Virus record (IMG/VR): IMGVR_UViG_3300044996_000210
Location: 1-40,941 of that record
Source of the DNA: a virus
DNA length: 40,941 nucleotides
Direction: 5' to 3' (one strand)
The notes beneath the pieces are model-generated. The model was not told where the DNA came from, ran no database searches, and saw nothing but the letters and a program-made list of their open reading frames with translations. The translations under genes were made by a program, and so were the position numbers. Below are positions 8,981-19,100 of this stretch, piece by piece. Position 1 is the stretch's first letter; the number at the start of each line of letters is the position of its first letter.

Positions 8981-9465
8981 ATAGTTATCTTATTAACAAA
9001 ATAGATGTTTCTAAAAAACTAGATGTCACTATTGGAAATTATTCTCAAATAGCTGAACAAGTTTATTTTCATTGTAATTTAGATCATCCTTCAGTTCTAG
9101 ACAGAAGATTAGTTGCAAATTATCCTTTTAATGAGAAGTTAGGAAGTAAAGATTATCCTACTTGTGGAGGTTCACAAAAAATAATAATAGGAAATGATGT
9201 ATGGATTGGTAGGGAAGTAAAAATACTAGATGGTATAAATATAGGAGATGGTGCAATAATAGCCGCTTATAGTGTAGTAACAAAAGATGTTCCTTCATAT
9301 TCAATGGTAGCAGGTAATCCAGCTAGAATTAAATATTATAGATTTAAAAAAAATGTAATCGAAAAACTATTAAAAATTAAATGGTGGGATTGGGATAAAA
9401 AAACAATTATAGAAAGAATAGAAGATTTTAAAGATATTAATAAATTTGTTGAGAAATATGCGTAA
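8965..9465 (+). CDS. Hexapeptide-repeat O-/N-acetyltransferase
   Basis: This 166-residue left-handed beta-helix acyltransferase (CatB/LbH family) probably acetylates a sugar. The hexapeptide region runs from about residue 70 to 120 ([35 protein letters not shown] in two parts) and ends in the family's VAGNPAR motif, followed by a helical C-terminus. It sits between the two transketolase halves, overlapping the first by 16 and the second by 8 bases, so translation of all three is coupled. Confidence 0.9.
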   Translation: MQIGLNSYLINKIDVSKKLDVTIGNYSQIAEQVYFHCNLDHPSVLDRRLVANYPFNEKLGSKDYPTCGGSQKIIIGNDVWIGREVKILDGINIGDGAIIAAYSVVTKDVPSYSMVAGNPARIKYYRFKKNVIEKLLKIKWWDWDKKTIIERIEDFKDINKFVEKYA

Positions 9466-9934
9466 AGTATTTTTTGAAGAATTATATAAACAGATGAAAG
9501 CAAATAATAATATTTATGCTTTGACTGGAGACTTAGGTTTCATAGGTTTCGACAAAATTAAAAAAGATTTTATTAATAGATTTATTAATTGTGGAGCTTC
9601 GGAACAAAGCATGTTAGATATAGCAGTAGGACTGGCGTATTCAGGTAAAATACCTGTAGTTTATTCAATAACTCCTTTTTTGATTTACCGGGGATTTGAA
9701 ACCATAAAACTGTATATAAACCATGAAAAGTTACCAGTAATTCTTGTAGGAAGTGGTAGAAATAAGGATTATAAAACAGACGGACCATCACATGACGCTA
9801 CGGATATTCCAGCTATTTTAAAGGCATTACAGAGCCTCAAAACATACTTCCCTAAGTCAAGTGAGGAAATACCAGAATTGCTTGATAAGGTTATTAAGGA
9901 ACAATTACCAACATTCATAAGTTTAATTAGATGA
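9458..9934 (+). CDS. Compact transketolase pyrimidine-domain subunit
   Basis: This 158-residue protein corresponds to the pyrimidine-binding domain of transketolase. GDLGF (24-28), the GASEQ motif containing the catalytic Glu49 and a [17 protein letters not shown] stretch (58-74) are conserved, as is the SHDATDIPA segment (111-119). The usual C-terminal third domain (about 120 residues) is absent. The ATG at 9458 is chosen because it overlaps the previous stop. Partner of the 8360-8980 subunit. Confidence 0.86.
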   Translation: MRKVFFEELYKQMKANNNIYALTGDLGFIGFDKIKKDFINRFINCGASEQSMLDIAVGLAYSGKIPVVYSITPFLIYRGFETIKLYINHEKLPVILVGSGRNKDYKTDGPSHDATDIPAILKALQSLKTYFPKSSEEIPELLDKVIKEQLPTFISLIR

Positions 9935-10341
9935 AAAGAGATACTTCAGGAAAAACAGTAGCTTTTACCCATAATGAGGATGTATTTACGCTTGATAAAT
10001 ACGATTTATTTGATTTGAAAGATGAAGCGGAAAAAGAAGGTAAAGCAAGGATACTACTTCACAAGGACAGGAAAGAGAAGGTACAGGAAATGATAATAGC
10101 CATGAAAAGAGGTTATAGTGTACCTTTGCACTCCCATAATAAAACGGAATCCTACCATGTGATTGAAGGTGTAATGGAAGTCGAAACACAAAAAGACAAT
10201 GTATTTTCAAAAACTATGTTAGGTGATTTTGATAGTGGATTGCCTTTCGTAATTAGATTACAACCTAATATACCGCATTGTAATAGAGCAATTACACCGA
10301 TAGTCGTATTTTATGAAGTATTGGAAGGACCTTTTATTTAA
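9931..10341 (+). CDS. wbuC: WbuC-family cupin metalloprotein
   Basis: This 136-residue cupin carries the WbuC-type signature: ARILLHKD (39-46), VQEMIIAMKRG (51-61), PLHSHNKTESYHVIEG (65-80; His67, His69, Glu73, His76 as likely metal ligands), a later His116 and the C-terminal FYEVLEGPF. WbuC proteins occur in O-antigen and capsule clusters, but their reaction is not established. It overlaps the transketolase subunit by 4 bases. Confidence 0.82.
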   Translation: MKRDTSGKTVAFTHNEDVFTLDKYDLFDLKDEAEKEGKARILLHKDRKEKVQEMIIAMKRGYSVPLHSHNKTESYHVIEGVMEVETQKDNVFSKTMLGDFDSGLPFVIRLQPNIPHCNRAITPIVVFYEVLEGPFI

Positions 10342-10357
10342 TTTATAAGGAGAAACT

Positions 10358-11017
10358 ATGGCTCTTAATGCTTTATTCTATCCAAAAGGAACGGATGAAA
10401 AACCGATAGACTTTGACAGTCTATATATTCCTTATATTTACAAAGAAATTTACTTAGAGGGAATATATGTAGATATATTCAATACACAGAAGGACTTAGT
10501 CATTATGGATGTTGGGGCAAATTTGGGTATAGTTACACAATACATGAGGAAGTACGCAAAACAGATTTATGCTCTGGAACCTTCTAAAGATCATTTTGAA
10601 GCTCTTTCAAAGAATATAGAATTTAACAAATGGGATAATGTAAAAGCCTTTAATATGGCTATTGCTGATAAAGACGGTGAAATGACATTAAACAATAACA
10701 ATAGTAATAGGACTTGCCATTCACTTACTCTAAATTACAATCAAGGTGGGGAACAGGTAAAAACTATAAGGTTTGATACCTTCTTAAAGGAAAACAACAT
10801 AGAACAAGTGGACTTCTGCAAGTTTGATGTGGAAGGTGCGGAGGATATGATACTTTACCACGAGGGATTTATTTCAGTTGCTCCTAAAATCAAATCAATA
10901 ATGATTGAATTTCATCATCCTACATGGCAGAAATTAGTGGAACATTTAATGAGATTGGGTTATGAAGCACGAAGATATAACTCAAGTGCTATAGTCGTAT
11001 TATTTACAAGAAAATGA
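10358..11017 (+). CDS. FkbM-family SAM-dependent methyltransferase
   Basis: This 219-residue enzyme probably methylates a hydroxyl on a sugar or glycan. The SAM-binding motif I is MDVGANLGIVT (50-60), ALEPSKDHFEAL provides motif II, and the FkbM-specific KFDVEGAE segment is present, followed by MIEFHHP. AAGGAGAAACT precedes the ATG, one of the few strong Shine-Dalgarno sites inside the island. It overlaps the following glycosyltransferase by 4 bases. Confidence 0.9.
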   Translation: MALNALFYPKGTDEKPIDFDSLYIPYIYKEIYLEGIYVDIFNTQKDLVIMDVGANLGIVTQYMRKYAKQIYALEPSKDHFEALSKNIEFNKWDNVKAFNMAIADKDGEMTLNNNNSNRTCHSLTLNYNQGGEQVKTIRFDTFLKENNIEQVDFCKFDVEGAEDMILYHEGFISVAPKIKSIMIEFHHPTWQKLVEHLMRLGYEARRYNSSAIVVLFTRK

Positions 11018-11757
11018 AAGTAGCTTTTTTTACCATCGCATCAGATAGTCACTATTATGGGTGCGGTACACCTGTTCTTATCAATTCTTTCAAACGATAC
11101 CATCCTGATATAGATTTAATTGTATTCCGTCAAGATATGATAGATAAGGTATTCAAGGAAAAGAACATAAACTTCTATACTGCTAAACCAACATTCGCTA
11201 AATTACTTATCGATAAATATGATTTAGTCGTAAATATAGATGCGGATACTATTATTCTTGATAGATTAGAAAAGATATTGCAAGGTGATTATGATGTAGC
11301 TTGTCCAAGTAACAAAAACGATTATGAGAATATGAGTATTGATAACGTACGGGAAGATATGTTTTTACAGGCTGGTTTAGTAGCATCTACTAATAAACGC
11401 TTTTGGGATATATGGGAAGAAGCAAATAAGGATGCCATGAAGTATGTAGCACAGGAAAATACAGTCATGAATCTTATCTGGTATAACAATTCGGAAGTAC
11501 AAAAGATGAATAAAATAATACTTGATAAAGATAAGGACTATTGGGGGTGTAAAAGTCTAAATCGTGAAGGTGAGTTTTATATTTCAGATAATAAAGTTAT
11601 GTGCCGGGGTGAACAAGTATTTGTATATCATCATGCAAAGGGAGCAAATGCTATGCCGAAGTTGCAATTTCAATATATGGGTTTTCGACAGGAAGTAGTT
11701 GAATATCTTATTAAAATAGGACATGAAGGGATAAGTGTATGCGTAAGCCATATATAA
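11014..11757 (+). CDS. GT-A glycosyltransferase (GT8-like)
   Basis: This 247-residue transferase has a clear GT-A layout: N-terminal strand FFTIASDSHYYG, the DxD metal site in NIDADTII (D76, D78), and a C-terminal HHAKG motif that would bind the metal. It likely transfers a sugar from a nucleotide donor to the island's glycan. It is related in fold and length to the 7620-8363 protein, but keeps the canonical DxD. It overlaps the next gene by 19 bases. Confidence 0.8.
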   Translation: MKVAFFTIASDSHYYGCGTPVLINSFKRYHPDIDLIVFRQDMIDKVFKEKNINFYTAKPTFAKLLIDKYDLVVNIDADTIILDRLEKILQGDYDVACPSNKNDYENMSIDNVREDMFLQAGLVASTNKRFWDIWEEANKDAMKYVAQENTVMNLIWYNNSEVQKMNKIILDKDKDYWGCKSLNREGEFYISDNKVMCRGEQVFVYHHAKGANAMPKLQFQYMGFRQEVVEYLIKIGHEGISVCVSHI

Positions 11758-12464
11758 TAGCAACTCCTCAATTTGAAATCAGTTCAGGCGGAATCCGGGT
11801 AATGTGGGGACTTTATGGATGGTTGCTTTCAAAAGGTGAGGAAGTTTATGTTAATTGCAGGTTAGAGAATCGAGAAAGTATAGCAATTTATCCGGAGATA
11901 TTTCATGGAAATCCGGCAGAAGGTACAACAATAGTAAGGTATATATTAAATAAACCGGGAGTAATGGGAAGTTATGGAGTACCGGGACCTACACAGTTTG
12001 ATCCAAACGATAAACTGTATTACTTTTCAAGGATATTTGCCCCTGATGATAACTGTAAGATACTGTTTCTTCCTATATGTAATTTAAATTTATTCAAGGA
12101 CCAGAAGAAAAACAGGACAAAAACCTGTTATCTTGTAGGCAAAGGACAAAATACATTCAAACACCCACAGGATGCAATACTTATAGATAGAAGATTCTCA
12201 AACGACCAACAGGCATTAGCAGATGTACTTAATGAGTGCCATACTTTCTATTCATATGATTCAGTAACAGCTATGTTTGAAATAGCAAGATTATGCGGTT
12301 GCAAGGTAGTAAGGTTTGATACTTCGGTTGACCTTTCAAAGTATGAACCGGGATTAAATGGAATTGATAGTGAACTTGATACGAACAAGTTTAGGGAACA
12401 CTATATTGAAATGGTAAAGCTATTTGACAAGGAGATTGACAACTTCATATGCCAGACACAATAA
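11739..12464 (+). CDS. Putative GT-B-like glycosyltransferase
   Basis: This 241-residue protein starts with SSGGIRVMWGL (15-25), the glycine-rich donor or acceptor loop found at the start of several GT-B glycosyltransferases, and later has a CYLVGKGQNTFKH segment and a YDSVTAMFEIARLCGC stretch resembling the donor-binding EAxxxG region. It is short for a two-domain GT-B enzyme. Its place between two other glycosyltransferases supports the call; the acceptor is unknown. Confidence 0.65.
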   Translation: MRKPYIIATPQFEISSGGIRVMWGLYGWLLSKGEEVYVNCRLENRESIAIYPEIFHGNPAEGTTIVRYILNKPGVMGSYGVPGPTQFDPNDKLYYFSRIFAPDDNCKILFLPICNLNLFKDQKKNRTKTCYLVGKGQNTFKHPQDAILIDRRFSNDQQALADVLNECHTFYSYDSVTAMFEIARLCGCKVVRFDTSVDLSKYEPGLNGIDSELDTNKFREHYIEMVKLFDKEIDNFICQTQ

Positions 12465-13525
12465 GTATTTACGGATTTCCTTCCCATACAACTAAAGACA
12501 GGATATCAGGTGTGGATTTTGCAAGGATAATCCAGCCAATCCAACACTTAAAGAAAGTGGAAGGATTCAAAACTGAATTATATGATCCTAACGAGGAGGA
12601 ACCTTCCGTATGGACTGAAATAATACCTAGAACGGATATTATCTACTTCAATTACCTTACAATGGATTTCGGGTATGCGGTAATGGGTATGTTAGCAAGA
12701 CAACATTATTGTAAACTGGTAATGGATATAGATGATAATTTATGGAGTATTTTACCTGATAATTCGGCTTATAATGTACTTAAAAAAGGCTCATCAGGAT
12801 TAAGTATAATCACTATGATATTAAATGATGTAGATTATGTAACTTGTACCAATAACTATCTAAGAAATGCAATCATAAACAATTCATATAAAAGATACGA
12901 CCAGGTTAAGGTATTCCCAAACTATATTGACTTAAACCTTTATAAAACAAGACTTCCTTTTAAGGATACCCACGAAATAGTAATTGGACACTTCGGAAGT
13001 TCAACCCACTATACATCACTTGGAAATGAGGACTTTGTAATGGCTATGGATAAACTCATGCACGAATACCCGAATATAAAATTTATAACAATAGGTTCTT
13101 TCTTCGGAGCTTACAAGGAAAAATGGGGACAAAGATATGAGTATAGTTTTGGTGATATGGATGTAATTAAATGGATAGAGAAAATGCCTGATATGTTAAG
13201 TGATATTGATATATTGGTAGCACCTCTTAATGTAAATATTTATAATAGGGCAAAATCCAGTATTAAGTTTCTTGAAAATTCAAGCTATAAAAAACCTGGT
13301 TGTTGGACCAAAATCAGGCAGTATGAGGAAATAGTAAATGATGGAGTAAACGGTTTTCTATGTGGAAATAGTGAAGAATGGTACACAAACTTAAAAAAAC
13401 TGATAGATGATAAAGAGTTAAGAAAAAAGATGGGTGAGGAAGCATTTAAAACAACAGAACAATGGACTATAGATGGACATATAAACGAATATGCTGACTT
13501 TTTCAGGGGAATACTTGACAAATAA
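12449..13525 (+). CDS. GT4-like glycosyltransferase
   Basis: This 358-residue GT-B enzyme has an N-terminal domain with GVDFARIIQP, a MDIDDNLW segment typical of GT1/GT4 relatives in capsule loci, a domain-linking VFPNYIDLNLY, and a C-terminal donor domain with HFGSS, SDIDILVAPL and the SSIKFLE motif carrying the conserved Glu. NDGVNGFLC then matches the usual nucleotide-binding loop. It is the last gene of the island; its end contains the -35 box of the next operon's promoter. Confidence 0.85.
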   Translation: MPDTISIYGFPSHTTKDRISGVDFARIIQPIQHLKKVEGFKTELYDPNEEEPSVWTEIIPRTDIIYFNYLTMDFGYAVMGMLARQHYCKLVMDIDDNLWSILPDNSAYNVLKKGSSGLSIITMILNDVDYVTCTNNYLRNAIINNSYKRYDQVKVFPNYIDLNLYKTRLPFKDTHEIVIGHFGSSTHYTSLGNEDFVMAMDKLMHEYPNIKFITIGSFFGAYKEKWGQRYEYSFGDMDVIKWIEKMPDMLSDIDILVAPLNVNIYNRAKSSIKFLENSSYKKPGCWTKIRQYEEIVNDGVNGFLCGNSEEWYTNLKKLIDDKELRKKMGEEAFKTTEQWTIDGHINEYADFFRGILDK

Positions 13526-13543
13526 GTGAAAAATCTTTATAAG
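13515..13543 (+). promoter_or_regulatory. Strong sigma70 promoter for internal-virion operon
   Basis: TTGACA (13515-13520) is followed after 17 bases by TATAAG (13538-13543). The stretch TATAAGTAAA then (C/T)TG is shared with the portal promoter at 38348. It overlaps the stop of the last glycosyltransferase. Transcription should begin near 13550 and meet a terminator 25 bases later. Confidence 0.75.
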
Positions 13544-13574
13544 TAAATTGCTAATACTAACATTGAATTAGAGA

Positions 13575-13601
13575 GGCACGAATAATATTCGTGTCTTTTT
13601 T
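13575..13601 (+). terminator. Intrinsic terminator inside the leader
   Basis: GGCACGAAT (13575-13583) pairs with ATTCGTGTC (13587-13595) in a 9-pair stem with one G-T pair and a 3-base loop, followed by TTTTTTT. It would stop both read-through from the glycan island and most new starts from the promoter at 13515, unless antiterminated. Confidence 0.8.
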
Positions 13602-13608
13602 ATTAAAT

Positions 13609-13722
13609 ATGCCTTTTAAGAGTTTAAAGCAAAGAAAATGGATGTGGGCGAACAAACCTGAAATGGCTCGTAAATGGACTAAAAAATACGGTTCAAAGAT
13701 TAAAAGAAAGAAAGGAAAGTAA
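13609..13722 (+). CDS. Small conserved basic phage protein
   Basis: This 37-residue basic protein begins MPFKSLKQRKWMWANKPEMA and ends in a Lys/Arg tail. The MPFKSxKQRxWxxANxPEMA pattern is a common small phage protein found near structural genes; its role is unknown. It has no clear Shine-Dalgarno site and lies just after the terminator. The next gene begins 1 base after its stop. Confidence 0.72.
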   Translation: MPFKSLKQRKWMWANKPEMARKWTKKYGSKIKRKKGK

Positions 13723-13723
13723 T

Positions 13724-15013
13724 ATGGCTGATTTACCAGGTTTATCATCTGGAGGATATTGGGAAAATCCCGAACAAACTAATGCACGTTTAGGAATTTC
13801 ACCAATGTCAGACGTTCAAAGAAAGGCTTTGGATGATTATACTGCTAATTTGGATCAACAAATTAACAATGACTCTTTTAATCAAAAAATACAGCAATTA
13901 AATCAACAGCAAAATGAAAATCAGCAACAAGGCCTTAATTATTATTCAAATATTAAACCAGGTACTTATGAGTATAATTATTTTGCTGCTACTGATAAAC
14001 AAAGAGGATTACCAGAAGGGACATCTTTACGAGAAGTAATAAATTATTATAGAAATCAGCAACCAAATATAGCAACGCCATTATTAGATCAATCTACACA
14101 AGTAGCCAATCCTTCGGCACAACTTACAACCAATTATTCATTCGATACTCAAAGAAACGTACAAAAAAGCATGCCTTCTAATTATACGGGATATATAGGC
14201 AGTACTCCTTATCTTGAAGGAAAAGCACAAACATCAGGAGGCGGATATTATACTGATCCTAATACAGGAAAAGTAGTTTATAGCGCAGGTTATCGTGGAG
14301 GCGGTGGAGGATGGTATGAAGATAGGGGACAATGGGGAACAGGAATGAATATGGGACCTATTGTCAATGGAACTGTCCAAACAGGCGGAGGAGGATTTAC
14401 TCCTGATGGAAGTTATAGCGCAGGTTATCACGGAAGTGGAGAACATCCTGAAATAACAGGAGAATCAACACCGGGTGATTTTAAAAGCGGTTCATTCGGA
14501 CCAGTTGCAAAACCAGACTTTTCAAACGGAATAAAAGTTGAAAAATATTTAAGATATCTTCAAGGATTAGGATATAACGTAGATAAATACTTCAATGGAA
14601 ATGAGGGTTTGAGATTAAGACAGGGTTTAGAAGCTGAATATAACAGAAATGGTGGTTATTACGATTCAGAAAAACTTGTAAGGACTCTTACTAATCCCAA
14701 TCCTAAAAAGACAGATTTACTATTTTCAGTAAATGCACAGACTCCATTAAAGGATATACAGTCAATACTTGGTGCTAACTTTGAAAAATTGTATCAGACG
14801 CCTGAACAATATAATAAATATTTAAATACCCAATTAGGAATCAATCAGGCAGGTACAACAACAGCAAACACACTAAGAGATATAGCACCAGCAATAGAAA
14901 ATACTTATGTAAACCCTTATACAGGACAAACAACTGATTTGTTAGAAGATTATTATAAACCAACTTTTTCCTACTATTCCTTGGGAATGGGGAAATCAAG
15001 AGCTAAAAAGTAA
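13724..15013 (+). CDS. Gln/Gly-rich virion protein, probably internal
   Basis: This 429-residue protein is low-complexity and repetitive. Residues 45-75 are Gln/Asn-rich. A Gly/Tyr-rich middle has two copies of a unit ending YSAGY (about residues 166-190 and 215-242). The C-terminal 130 residues are more globular. It starts the operon of three large proteins that probably leave the capsid with the DNA, as in podoviruses. No family was recognised. Confidence 0.6.
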   Translation: MADLPGLSSGGYWENPEQTNARLGISPMSDVQRKALDDYTANLDQQINNDSFNQKIQQLNQQQNENQQQGLNYYSNIKPGTYEYNYFAATDKQRGLPEGTSLREVINYYRNQQPNIATPLLDQSTQVANPSAQLTTNYSFDTQRNVQKSMPSNYTGYIGSTPYLEGKAQTSGGGYYTDPNTGKVVYSAGYRGGGGGWYEDRGQWGTGMNMGPIVNGTVQTGGGGFTPDGSYSAGYHGSGEHPEITGESTPGDFKSGSFGPVAKPDFSNGIKVEKYLRYLQGLGYNVDKYFNGNEGLRLRQGLEAEYNRNGGYYDSEKLVRTLTNPNPKKTDLLFSVNAQTPLKDIQSILGANFEKLYQTPEQYNKYLNTQLGINQAGTTTANTLRDIAPAIENTYVNPYTGQTTDLLEDYYKPTFSYYSLGMGKSRAKK

Positions 15014-15023
15014 AGGAGAATAT

Positions 15024-16148
15024 ATGGATAATACTATGTGGGATTTAACAAACTGGGTCGCTCAACAGAATCAGATGCAAAATGCCAGCCCTTATCAATC
15101 AACAGTTATTGGTAATCAGGTATATACTCCACAAATAGGTAATCAAACACCATCATTAACTAATTTACCTGGTACTACAAATCAGAATTATAATCAGCCT
15201 TTTACTTCTCAAACGATACCACCTATGGGAAGGATGCCTGGTGATAATGGACCACAGTCAGGACCTTCACCGGAAGAAATAAGAGCAGAAATTGAAAGAC
15301 AAAGGACAATAAATGCCATAAATTCAGGATATGATACATATAATAGGGAACTTGAAAATATGTCAAATACTTGGCTCCCTCAACAGAAAGCAGCACAAGA
15401 AGGAATAATAAATTCACAACTTCAATCAGGACTTGCTGATTTACAGGGACAAAAGGCGGAACAATCAGCACTTCTTGATACACAGATGAGAAAGAATGAA
15501 GCGGGAAGGGCAAGATCATTGAAGGATATAGGTTCTAATATAAATAATTTAATGCAGGCAGGTAATGTTTATTTAGGCGCAAGAGGGGCGGGGGATAGCT
15601 CAGCAGCCAATATGTATTCATATGCCCTTACAAAACAGGGGAATAAAATGAGGGGAGATGTGAATACTAATTTTGCAGCCTTACAATCTGATATAGATGA
15701 TAGAAGATTCAAATTGAATAACATATTCAATACTGAAACTACCAAAATTAATAATTGGGCTAAAGAGCAGATAAATCAGGTAGCTTTACAGTTTGCCCAA
15801 CTTCAACAGCAGATAAGAGATAGAGTAGGACAATTAGGACAACTTAAAGGAACTGATATAGCAAATCTTTCAAAAAATGCTTTGGATATAGCAAACCAAA
15901 GGCTAATGGACATTCAGACACAAGCAAATAATAACATGAATATGCTTAAACAATGGGCAACTGCAAAAGCAACAGATTTAAACAGTCTGATGGCACAATT
16001 CCAGCAGATTTCAAGCGGAATGGGTAGTATACAGCAACCACCTAATCTATCCATGCAAGGTTTATTCCAAGGACAAACAGGAAGAACTTATTATCCAGGA
16101 GTCGGCTATATAACTGACGAGGAAAAAAGAAGATTAGGATTAGCATAA
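15024..16148 (+). CDS. Gln/Asn-rich helical internal virion protein
   Basis: This 374-residue protein has a disordered Gln/Asn/Pro N-terminus (1-85), then a long helical, heptad-rich region (about 90-330) with many Gln residues. The same plan (disordered head, long alpha-helical body) is common among podovirus internal or ejection proteins. AAAGGAG precedes the ATG. It lies between two other probable internal proteins. Confidence 0.6.
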   Translation: MDNTMWDLTNWVAQQNQMQNASPYQSTVIGNQVYTPQIGNQTPSLTNLPGTTNQNYNQPFTSQTIPPMGRMPGDNGPQSGPSPEEIRAEIERQRTINAINSGYDTYNRELENMSNTWLPQQKAAQEGIINSQLQSGLADLQGQKAEQSALLDTQMRKNEAGRARSLKDIGSNINNLMQAGNVYLGARGAGDSSAANMYSYALTKQGNKMRGDVNTNFAALQSDIDDRRFKLNNIFNTETTKINNWAKEQINQVALQFAQLQQQIRDRVGQLGQLKGTDIANLSKNALDIANQRLMDIQTQANNNMNMLKQWATAKATDLNSLMAQFQQISSGMGSIQQPPNLSMQGLFQGQTGRTYYPGVGYITDEEKRRLGLA

Positions 16149-16158
16149 AGGAAACTAC

Positions 16159-19100
16159 ATGAATTTAAATGATATTGGAAATGAAATTTCCAAACTATTC
16201 TCTAATACTACCAATTATTTTAATCCAACTTCAAATCAAGGAAATAACTTTTGGAGAACTCCTGTAGCACAGGGAATGGCTAATATTCAAAAAACAGTTC
16301 AGAATGTTCCACAGTATTTTTCTCCTATAGGTAATCAGGGAAATAACATATGGAGAAGTCAACCTGTACAAACAATGGCAAAAATACAGAATATTGTACA
16401 ACCACCGTTACAACAGTTTTCAAATAAATATATATACAATCCTGAAACAAAAAGAATATTGCCAAATTCTCCTTTGTATGATCCAGAGGCATTTACTTTA
16501 AAAGGATTTCGACAAGGATTACAACGAAGTTCACAAAATCCTACAGATCTAAGCAATCAATATAGTCCGTTATCAATGGCCATAATGTTTAGTGGTGGAA
16601 TGTTAAAAAAAGCTCCTATAGGACCATTTTCCAAAGATATGGTTAATACCGTAAGGAATAGCTTTTCACAGGAAGTCAGGAATTTGATAGGTAAATTTGC
16701 TCAAAAAGTAGAATCTAATCCTAATGCAAATAGAGCAAATATGGGTGCATTGGGAGAATATATAAATAGTGTTGCTGAAACAGTATTTGGCAAAAATGCA
16801 GCAAACATGACTAACAGGCAGTTAAAAAATGCCTTTGATGTAATAATGCAACAGGCTTTTGAAAAGAATGTACCTAAGTCTTATTCAATAGGTTTAAGAA
16901 CCCAAAATGTGAGAGAACCCCTCAAGATAAAAGGGGAGGGGGTTATAGGGGAGATGAATTTGGGTCAAAAATTACCCGAACAGGTAAAGACATCCAATAT
17001 AAAAATAAAATCCCAAGAGCCAATAAAATTAACGCAGAAATCAGTGGGTGATGTGTTATCCAGTGGTCAACAAAATCCTTCATTACCGCCTATTATACCA
17101 CCTGGAAACAAAATACCAGAAGTTGATCCAGTACAAAAGATAATTACTGCTTTAAAAGAAGCAAAACCAATACGAGGACAACAAGAAGCAATTTATTCTA
17201 AGATAAGATCACAACAAGCAGGTGCATTATCAGGAATAGGTGAAGGATTAAAAGGTGAAGCAGGCTATTATCAGAAATTAGGACAGTTAAAAGGTGAAAT
17301 GCCAAAAGTCCAGTTTGAAAGTATAAAAAAACAATTTACACAACCAGAACTTGATGGATTATTCAATAAAATAGAAAGTAGTAATTTAGGAGTGTTTGAA
17401 AAAGTAAATGCACAGACTGGACTTAAAAAACTACTAGGTGCGGAAGGTGGAACAATCCCTACACAAGGAGAATTACAGCTTTTAAATGAAGTCTTTCCTC
17501 CTGAATTTATTCAAGCAGTCTTAGATAATAGATCAATTATTCAAAAATTATTCTCATTAGGTGAAAACGTTTTAAATCTTCCTCGAGCTATGATGGCAAC
17601 TGCTGATCTTTCAGCGCCATTAAGGCAAGGTGTATTTCTTATAGGTAAACCTAAAACATGGTTGCCAGCTTTTAGAGATATGTTTAAATATGCTTTCTCA
17701 GAAAACTCATATAAGGGGTTACAGGAAAATATAAAATCAAGACCAACGTATAATCTAATGCGTGAAAATAAACTAGCAATAACGGATATGTCGCCTGTTC
17801 TTTCAAGTAGAGAAGAAGCATTTATGTCAAACCTTTCCGAGCAAATACCAATATTTGGAAAACTGGCAAAAGCATCAAATAGAGCTTATTCAGGATTTCT
17901 AAATAAACTAAGAGCTGATACTTTTGATGATTTAGTCAAATCAGCAAGTAAACAAGGATTAAATGTTGACGAAATTGCTCCTAGTATTGCGAATTTCGTA
18001 AACACAGCAACAGGGAGAGGGAATTTACCGGGAGGTATTCAAAGAGCATCAACGATATTAAATGCAGCTTTCTTTTCTCCAAGACTAATGGCTTCAAGAT
18101 TAAACCTTCTTAATCCTATATATTATGCAAGACTTAATCCTTTTGTAAGAAAAGAGGCTTTAAAATCCCTTTTCACTTTTGCAGGTACGGCAGGAACTAT
18201 ATTAGCTTTGTCTAAATTAGGTGGTGCAGATGTAGGTACTGATCCAAGAAGTGCTGACTTTGGAAAAATTAAGATCGGCAATACGAGATATGATCCTTGG
18301 GGTGGATTTCAACAATATATAGTTGCAGTAGCAAGGCTTTTATCAGGTGAAATGGTAAGTTCAACTACTGGTAAAGAATTTAAATTAGGAGAAGGATATA
18401 AACCTACAACACGTTTCGATATAGTTCAAAGATTTCTTGAATCTAAGGAATCTCCTGTACTTTCTTTTATTACTTCACTTCTTAAAGGACAAACTACTAT
18501 GGGTGAAAAAGTAAATATTCCAGTTGAGATAGCCGATAGGTTTATTCCAATGGTATGGCAGGATATGTATGACTTAGTAAGAGAGAAAGGAATAATAGGT
18601 ATACCAATGGCAATTCCTGGAATATTTGGTGTTGGTTCGCAAACTTATACTGATCGAATACCAATGACAGGTAAAACTGCAACAGGAAAACCAAACGTAC
18701 AATGGAGGCAAGCACCAGGTTTAGGTGAAACAATACTTAATAAAATTACAGGAAATCAAATTTCAGATATTCCTAAAGATCAATGGCAACCTTTAGTAGA
18801 ACAGAAAAAGAAAGAAGCTTTGTGGAATATAAATTATAGTGCTATAAAAAGTAAAGTATTGGAAACAGGCGAATCGCAGACTATTCAAAATCCTATCAAT
18901 GGAAAAACAATAAATGTTTATCTTGATAATGGAGTTGTTAAAACTAAGGAAATAAAAGTAAAAGATAATAAATCAACAAAATCTACTAAAACTAAAACAA
19001 CTAAACCCAAGAAGATAACTATTAAATCAATGCCTAAACCTAAGAAGATAAGAACAATCAAAATAAAATCAGCTAAAATGCCTAAATTCAAACTGAAGAA

